This document shows positions 7,737 to 9,178 of a DNA stretch of 9,178 bases, piece after piece. The stretch is from Candidatus Kuenenia stuttgartensis (GTDB lineage Bacteria; Bacteroidota; Bacteroidia; Chitinophagales; Chitinophagaceae): NCBI GenBank assembly GCA_943330835.2, contig CALQJH020000060.1:1-9178 (forward strand), in the 5' to 3' direction. The position numbers and the translations under genes are program-made. Each line of letters opens with the position of its first letter. Position 1 is the stretch's first letter. The notes below the pieces were generated by a model. It was not told where the DNA came from and searched no databases. It worked only from the letters and a program-made list of their open reading frames with translations.

Positions 7737-8612
7737 CTAATCCATCAGACAACGAACAGAGAAACCACCTAGTTTATAGTTGTAGAATCGGCTTGCATTG
7801 CTGGTGTTGTAGTTCAGGCCGCGGTTCCAAGCGTAGGTGGTAAGGTACTCAGTAGAACTCCACCATACCCCATTGCTGCCAATATTGAAGAAGGAACCAT
7901 TGAAGAGACGGTAGCCGCCCGGAAGACCTGCAAATCCACTGATATTATTAGCACCTGTATTTGGCGTAATCCACCTTGTTGTACCTAAAGCTTTCATCTT
8001 GCCTCCTGATACTGATTCTCCACCCAATGTTGTTGTTAAGGTTGCCCACTCTGCATCTGTAGGTACATGCCAGCCAGTTGGTGCCAAACCTCCATGTGTA
8101 CTGTCTTTCATTGCATACCAGTTGTATAATTTACCATATAAAGCCGCATAGGTTGCACTGTCATTGTCGTAATAACAATAAGCTCCGGTTGTTAATGATG
8201 CCCATGCAGTTGCATCCGTTATTTTTGGAATGGGAGTTCCATCTCGATAGGTGAATACGTTGAGGTTTTGTGTTGTCCATACTTGTGTGCCAATGGTAGC
8301 AGATGGGGCAGCAGCAGCAACACCACCAACCATATTAGTCCAAGAATAGCCGTTGAATACCTCAGTTTCGCCATAAACACCACAGTTAGTACACCAAATT
8401 TGCAAACCAGCAGAAGCAGAGGTTACTATTATTAAATTACGTTGTGCTTCGGTCATGCGCGGTGGCAATAACCCCTTTGTAGTTGATGTTACATCCAACT
8501 GTGCCGATGGATTTATATTAGCCGTTGATACACCAATTCCTACTTGGGCGTTGCTGTTTGTTGTAATAAGCAATGCAATAACAAACGCTGTTAGGAGAAA
8601 AGTATTTTTCAT
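7737..8612 (-). CDS. Secreted FISUMP-domain protein
   Basis: I take the start at the ATG at 8612, because the signal peptide (KNTFLLTAFVIALLI core, cleavage after SNA, residue 22) begins there. An in-frame ATG at 8750 would add 46 residues that look like translated leader. The 291-residue product has two parts. Residues 23-104 form a stalk (VGIGVSTANINPSAQLDV, then TTKGLLPPRMT) of a type found in Bacteroidota secreted and fibre-like proteins, with a CTNC pair at 74-77. Residues 106-291 form a FISUMP domain (Fibrobacter succinogenes major paralogous domain). Its hallmarks are IGTQVWTTQNLN, the YGKLYNWYA segment, GWHVPTDAEW at 180-189, GLPGGYR at 229-235, WWSSTE at 250-255 and a final GFSVRC at 283-288. 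C146 and C288 might pair. The function of these domains is unknown; roles in surface binding or adhesion are suspected. Codons are G+C-richer than in neighbouring genes (32 of 60 bases at 7801-7860). No T9SS sorting domain is visible. Confidence 0.88.
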   Translation of the reverse strand: MKNTFLLTAFVIALLITTNSNAQVGIGVSTANINPSAQLDVTSTTKGLLPPRMTEAQRNLIIVTSASAGLQIWCTNCGVYGETEVFNGYSWTNMVGGVAAAAPSATIGTQVWTTQNLNVFTYRDGTPIPKITDATAWASLTTGAYCYYDNDSATYAALYGKLYNWYAMKDSTHGGLAPTGWHVPTDAEWATLTTTLGGESVSGGKMKALGTTRWITPNTGANNISGFAGLPGGYRLFNGSFFNIGSNGVWWSSTEYLTTYAWNRGLNYNTSNASRFYNYKLGGFSVRCLMD

Positions 8613-8647
8613 GTTTAAATTTTTTATATTCTTTTCTTTTAAAGGAT

Positions 8648-8665
8648 AAACGAATATACTCGTTT
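8648..8665. promoter_or_regulatory. Operator-like palindrome over the FISUMP -7 box
   Basis: AAACGAATATACTCGTTT is an 18-bp palindrome with one mismatched pair (8 of 9 pairs complementary). It covers the candidate -7 box TATATTCG of the minus-strand FISUMP gene. A dyad in that position would suit a dimeric repressor. No regulator gene is present in the window to support it. Confidence 0.35.
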
Positions 8666-8713
8666 CAACAATCATGAATTTTATATTTACTTTTTTTTGG
8701 TAAAACAGCAACG

Positions 8714-8765
8714 AACAACAGCTAGCCCACGGTTTAAAACATTGGCTCATTGGCTAGCTGTTGTT
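8714..8765. repeat. 14-bp perfect inverted repeat with 24-nt loop
   Basis: AACAACAGCTAGCC (8714-8727) is exactly inverted at 8752-8765. The loop (8728-8751) holds GGCTCATTGGCT. Neither strand has a T run after the stem, so it is not an evident terminator. It sits directly left of the tandem array and upstream of the FISUMP promoter region. It might be a leader structure, a recombination site or the remnant of an element end. Confidence 0.55.
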
Positions 8766-8772
8766 GCTTACT

Positions 8773-9178
8773 CTCAGCCATGGTTCGTACCACAACATAT
8801 AGCATAGTATATATTCACTCCGCTCTGCCATCAGAAAAAGGCGTCTTGGTAAGGTTCCATGGCTTACAATGGTTCGTAGCTGGTTCGTACCATATAGAAT
8901 TGATATGTCGTGTTTGTTGATTTTCTAGCCAATATTTTTATTCTCAGCCATGGTTCGTACCTGGTTCGTACCATAGCATATATCACTCCGCTCTGCCATC
9001 AGAAAAAGACGTCTGGATGAGGTTCCATGGCTTACAATGGTTCGTACCTGGTTCGTACCATATAGAATTGATATGTCGTGTTTGTTGATTTTATAGACAA
9101 TATTTTTATTCTAAGCCATGGTTCGTACCTGGTTCGTACCATAGCATATATCACTCCGCTCTGCCATCAGAAAAAGAC
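8773..9178 (+). repeat. Tandem array of a ~168-bp non-coding unit, about 2.4 copies
   Basis: Three copies start at about 8773, 8943 and 9111 (periods 170 and 168), and the third is cut by the window end. Copies two and three differ at one base over 8941-9010 versus 9109-9178. Copies one and two differ at three bases over about 90 bp in their right halves (about 8853-8944 versus 9021-9112); their left halves differ more, because copy one lacks one 11-mer. Each unit opens with AGCCATGG and has an inverted CCATGGCT about 80 bp later (8776-8783/8857-8864 and 8946-8953/9025-9032). That could form a large stem-loop. Two sites of the TGGTTCGTACC motif occur per unit. No open reading frame spans the array, and no CRISPR-like repeat/spacer pattern is present. 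The high identity points to recent duplication or homogenisation. Confidence 0.9.
8781..9140 (+). repeat. Phased 11-mer sites, TGGTTCGTACC, mostly as doublets
   Basis: The 11-mer occurs nine times within the array: once at 8781 and as head-to-tail pairs starting at 8870, 8951, 9038 and 9119 (the first member at 8870 reads TGGTTCGTAGC). Site-to-site distances are 89, 81, 87 and 81 bp, close to eight DNA turns, and the members of a pair are one turn apart. The core GGTTCGTACC is a palindrome apart from one T-T opposition. This is the layout expected of protein-binding sites on one DNA face, although no binding protein is known from this window. Confidence 0.7.

Larger units (their letters stand above)
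8613..8772. other. Upstream region of the FISUMP gene
   Basis: This segment contains the leader and likely promoter of the FISUMP gene. On the minus strand TATATTCG (8651-8658) is a one-mismatch match to the -7 consensus, about 38 bp before the ATG at 8612; no good -33 box was seen. The segment also holds an 18-bp palindrome at 8648-8665 and a 14-bp inverted repeat at 8714-8765. Together with the tandem array to its right it forms 566 bp with no credible gene. Confidence 0.4.

Noticed and set aside
8613..8750. In-frame 46-residue extension of the FISUMP protein
   Set aside because: It precedes a complete signal peptide and runs through the palindrome, the likely promoter and the long T run at 8691-8698.
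6594..8794. Transposon with the TGGTTCGTACC motif as terminal repeats
   Set aside because: No transposase or integrase lies between the copies. The motifs are in direct, not inverted, orientation and no target duplication was identified. It is kept only as an open question in the findings.
8773..9178. CRISPR array
   Set aside because: The whole ~168-bp unit repeats. There are no short constant repeats separated by unique spacers, and no cas gene is present.

Overview
The window looks like chromosomal DNA from a member of the Bacteroidota, probably a Chitinophagales/Sphingobacteriales-type or flavobacterial relative. The reasons are the AT-rich DNA, a TonB-dependent outer-membrane receptor paired with a DUF5689-type surface lipoprotein, a FISUMP-domain protein with the Bacteroidota N-terminal stalk (ALDV-x-TTKG-LLPPRMT type), A-rich leaders without Shine-Dalgarno sequences, and -7 boxes close to TAnnTTTG. 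These placements come from recall of protein families, not from a search.

Layout: (1) 57-98 is a 17-bp perfect hairpin that closes a minus-strand operon. (2) 119-4558, minus strand, holds a TonB-dependent receptor followed 39 bp later by a two-module DUF5689 lipoprotein. (3) 4559-4709 is a short divergent control region with small dyads. (4) 4710-5504, plus strand, is a secreted S1/P1-family zinc nuclease with all nine expected metal ligands. (5) 5501-6241, minus strand, is a PolB-like DEDDy 3'-5' exonuclease whose stop codon overlaps that of the nuclease within one TTAA. (6) 6242-6682 is a 441-bp AT-rich divergent intergenic region with two hairpins and a solo copy of a repeat motif. (7) 6683-7636, plus strand, is a secreted alpha/beta hydrolase. 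(8) 7737-8612, minus strand, is a secreted FISUMP-domain protein. (9) 8613-8772 is its leader, with an operator-like palindrome and a 14-bp inverted repeat. (10) 8773-9178 is a non-coding tandem array of a ~168-bp unit that runs off the window. It is built around an 11-mer, TGGTTCGTACC, usually present as adjacent pairs spaced 81-89 bp apart.

How the genes may work together: the receptor, the DUF5689 lipoprotein and the divergent S1/P1 nuclease could form an extracellular nucleic-acid or organic-phosphate scavenging unit. The nuclease would cut single-stranded nucleic acid or nucleotides, and the lipoprotein and receptor would bind and import a product. This is inference from gene order. The exonuclease is cytoplasmic and probably independent. 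The hydrolase and FISUMP protein are exported proteins with no visible link to the first block.

The strongest candidate for something undescribed is the 3' repeat array. Its phased 11-mer doublets look like protein-binding sites or a structured intergenic element, and a solo 15-bp match lies 2.2 kb away at 6594-6608.
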